In this document: positions 6,995 through 8,073 of the stretch, piece after piece
Numbering within the stretch: position 1 is the first letter of the stretch
Layout: the number at the start of each line of letters is the position of its first letter
Assembly (NCBI GenBank): GCA_025356615.1
Contig: JANXSH010000119.1
Location: 1 to 8,073 of the forward strand
Direction of reading: 5' to 3'
DNA from: Planctomycetia bacterium
GTDB lineage: Bacteria; Planctomycetota; Planctomycetia; Gemmatales; Gemmataceae
Length of the DNA: 8,073 nucleotides
Position numbers and translations under genes: made by a program
The notes under the pieces: model-generated
Seen by the model: only the letters and a program-made list of their open reading frames with translations
Databases searched by the model: none
Told to the model about the DNA's origin: nothing

Positions 6995-7393
6995 CTACTT
7001 GCTCATCGTCCACTTCATCTTCTTCGGCAGGGCGAAGATTTTGGCATGCTGACGCAGGTCGCGCGTTCGGCCAGGTGCCATCGTGAAGACGGCGGCCTCT
7101 TTCACCTCGGCCATCGTCAGTTTGTCGCCTCCCGATCCCGCCCACGCGAACAGCAGGACGACTTCGTTGGTGAAATCGACCTGCTTGGCGATCGCTGCGG
7201 CAGTGTCCACGTCCGGGATCGCCTTTGCCAGTTCCGCCTTCGAGGTGATCTTCAGCGGATCACGCAGGGCACCCTCCACACTGGGGAAGGAGCCTTTCTC
7301 GACCTTCAGCTCCCGCGCCTTGGTGTCGGACGCAGGCTCGGTCTTGTCCTCGGGGAAGGCGGTCAGGATTAGCATCGCAACGCTCAACATCAT
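6995..7393 (-). CDS. Small exported hypothetical protein, 132 aa
   Basis: The product is not recognised. Residues 1-14 (MMLSVAMLILTAFP) are hydrophobic and followed by a charged, flexible stretch, E-D-K-T-E-P onward, so export by a short signal-like segment is plausible although it lacks the usual leading Lys/Arg. A folded core seems to run from about residue 45 to the end: SKAELAKAIPD (51-61), an alanine-rich helix, then the strand VDFTNEVVLLFAWAGSGGDKL (72-92, key residues F-A-W-A-G-S-G-G-D), VFTMAPGRTRDLRQH (102-116) and the closing basic strand PKKMKWTM. The start at 7393 has GAGGA 7 nt upstream; the next codon is also ATG. GC-rich third positions support coding. It is divergent from the RRM gene and upstream of, but 605 bp away from, the giant gene. 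A periplasmic or lipoprotein-like role is only a guess. Confidence 0.8.
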   Translation of the reverse strand: MMLSVAMLILTAFPEDKTEPASDTKARELKVEKGSFPSVEGALRDPLKITSKAELAKAIPDVDTAAAIAKQVDFTNEVVLLFAWAGSGGDKLTMAEVKEAAVFTMAPGRTRDLRQHAKIFALPKKMKWTMSK

Positions 7394-7400
7394 CGGGGAA

Positions 7401-7405
7401 TCCTC
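7401..7405 (-). promoter_or_regulatory. Ribosome binding site of the 132-aa gene
   Basis: GAGGA on the minus strand with a 7-nt spacer (TTCCCCG) to the ATG at 7393. It decides the start in favour of the first of two adjacent ATG codons. Confidence 0.7.
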
Positions 7406-7544
7406 GAAAAGGGGTGTCGATTCGGGCTAGGAACATCCTATCCTCGAAGTCGCGAGCGGCGATACTCGAGGGGCCGATTCGTGGATTTCGCCGCCCGAGT
7501 CCCCTTCCCCGTCCGCAGCCGAACTTGCCCTTTTTGAGAATGAT

Positions 7545-7573
7545 TTGATTTTTTGTTCCCCTTTGTCTATCAT
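7545..7573 (+). promoter_or_regulatory. Sigma70-type promoter candidate for the RRM gene
   Basis: TTGATT (7545-7550), a 17-nt spacer, then TATCAT (7568-7573). This matches 4 of 6 and 5 of 6 bases of the housekeeping consensus. It lies in the only AT-rich patch of the divergent intergenic region. Transcription would begin near 7580, giving a leader of about 110 nt. A second -10-like GATACAAT at 7589-7596 has no partner -35. Confidence 0.5.
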
Positions 7574-7632
7574 CCGCCGACCACTACTGATACAATCCCC
7601 ACAGAGGTCTCCGGATTCCCTCGAGTGTCTTA

Positions 7633-7649
7633 GGCGGCATCTAGCCGCC
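7633..7649 (+). promoter_or_regulatory. GC hairpin in the 5' leader of the RRM gene
   Basis: GGCGGC and GCCGCC pair around the loop ATCTA, 40 nt before the start codon and within the predicted leader. A second, weaker pair (CCGC 7650-7653 with GCGG 7661-7664) follows. RNA-binding protein and cold-shock genes often have long structured leaders used for control, so a regulatory role is plausible but unproven. There is no U-tract, so a simple terminator is unlikely. Confidence 0.4.
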
Positions 7650-7679
7650 CCGCCAGGGCAGCGGTCTCCCTCTTTTCGT

Positions 7680-7683
7680 GGAG
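7680..7683 (+). promoter_or_regulatory. Ribosome binding site of the RRM gene
   Basis: GGAG with a 6-nt spacer (TTCTAG) to the ATG at 7690. Confidence 0.65.
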
Positions 7684-7689
7684 TTCTAG

Positions 7690-8073
7690 ATGGGCAAGAA
7701 GCTGTACGTCGGCAACCTCTCCTACGAGGTGAACGACAGCGAGTTGCAGCAGATGTTCGAGCCTTACGGCACGGTCCAGTCGGCGCAGGTCATCATGGAC
7801 CGGGACACGGGGCGGTCGAAGGGGTTCGGTTTCGTCGAGATGGGATCCGATCAGGAAGCCCAGGCTGCCATTGCCGCGCTCAGCGGCAAGCAGGTCGGTG
7901 GTCGTAGTCTGACCGTCAACGAGGCCAAGCCCAAGGAGGGTGGCGGCGGCGGTGGCGGTCGTGGCGGCTACGGCGGCGGCGGCGGCGGCGGTAGTCGTGG
8001 CGGCTTCGGCGGCGGCGGCGGTAGTGGCGGCGGTAGCGGCGGCGGTCGTGGCGGCTACGGCGGCGGCGGCGGC
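7690..8073 (+). CDS. RRM-domain glycine-rich RNA-binding protein (3' end outside window)
   Basis: 128 codons are present and the frame is open at the right edge. Residues 3-80 form one complete RNA recognition motif: RNP2 is LYVGNL (5-10), RNP1 is KGFGFVEM (44-51) with the RNA-stacking aromatics F46 and F48, and the loop D-R-D-T-G-R-S (37-43) and the end L-T-V-N-E-A (74-79) are typical. The eighth RNP1 position is Met where Phe/Tyr is usual. From residue 84 the chain is almost all glycine, with R-G-G-Y/F motifs at 91, 103 and 120, as in the small single-RRM proteins of cyanobacteria and planctomycetes. Those bind single-stranded RNA in the cytoplasm and are often linked to cold adaptation or mRNA handling. 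It has its own promoter candidate and leader and is divergent from the 132-aa gene. The identification is secure; the target RNAs are unknown. Confidence 0.95.
   Translation, partial: MGKKLYVGNLSYEVNDSELQQMFEPYGTVQSAQVIMDRDTGRSKGFGFVEMGSDQEAQAAIAALSGKQVGGRSLTVNEAKPKEGGGGGGGRGGYGGGGGGGSRGGFGGGGGSGGGSGGGRGGYGGGGG
7939..8073 (+). repeat. GGC-rich low-complexity tract encoding the Gly/RGG tail
   Basis: GGC/GGT codons fill the whole stretch, broken only by a few Arg, Ser, Tyr and Phe codons. Related blocks of the form CGTGGCGGC(T)A/TC recur at 7960, 7996 and 8047. The near-perfect GGC runs make slippage-driven length change likely and may be error-prone in assembly. Confidence 0.85.

Noticed and set aside
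6848..7372. Plus-strand open frame of 174 codons
   Set aside because: It overlaps the 132-aa minus-strand gene almost completely. The minus-strand frame has the better ribosome binding site and a protein-like composition.
7442..7471. CCTCGA/TCGAGG inverted pair in the divergent intergenic region
   Set aside because: A 6-bp stem with an 18-nt loop and no T-tract; neither terminator nor a convincing operator.
7545..7907. Plus-strand open frame of 120 codons overlapping the RRM gene start
   Set aside because: Out of frame with the unmistakable RRM (RNP1 and RNP2), and it begins inside the promoter.

Overview
The window looks like chromosomal DNA of a high-GC Planctomycetota bacterium, most likely of the Gemmata/Isosphaera type. 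The evidence is a giant secreted repeat protein that opens with the planctomycete N-terminal motif (L-E-x-L-E-x-R-L-A-P-A-T), strong G/C preference at third codon positions, and a neighbouring single-RRM protein with a glycine/RGG tail. No family search was possible, so the taxonomic call is inference.

About four fifths of the window (1-6389) is one uninterrupted minus-strand reading frame. It starts at 6389 and runs off the left edge after 2129 codons. I translated it by hand from start to edge and found no stop or frameshift. Reading from its N-terminus it has a basic leader with the LEPR-like motif, a long beta-solenoid of six autotransporter-associated beta-strand repeats, and then the start of a BNR/Asp-box (sortilin/sialidase-like) beta-propeller with four Asp-boxes. 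Five copies of a ~90-110 residue beta module (A-E) are intercalated in both architectures, and a jelly-roll-like segment sits between two of the solenoid repeats. The C-terminus lies outside the window. The apparent opposite-strand open frames over this region are coding shadows.

Upstream of the giant gene, 6390-6994 holds no convincing gene but does hold a good promoter candidate (GGAACTT-N17-TCTATAAT) 116 bases before the start codon. A small minus-strand gene (6995-7393) encodes a 132-residue, probably exported protein that I cannot name. It has a clear ribosome binding site.

Divergent from it, at 7690, begins a plus-strand RRM RNA-binding protein with a glycine/RGG tail, truncated by the right edge. 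Its promoter (TTGATT-N17-TATCAT), a leader of about 110 nt with a GC hairpin, and its Shine-Dalgarno can all be pointed to. Nothing shows that the three genes form a single system: one is a giant surface or secreted protein, one a small envelope or exported protein, and one a cytoplasmic RNA chaperone-like protein. I saw no tRNA, rRNA, CRISPR array, insertion sequence or defence locus. The most unusual thing here is the architecture of the giant protein.
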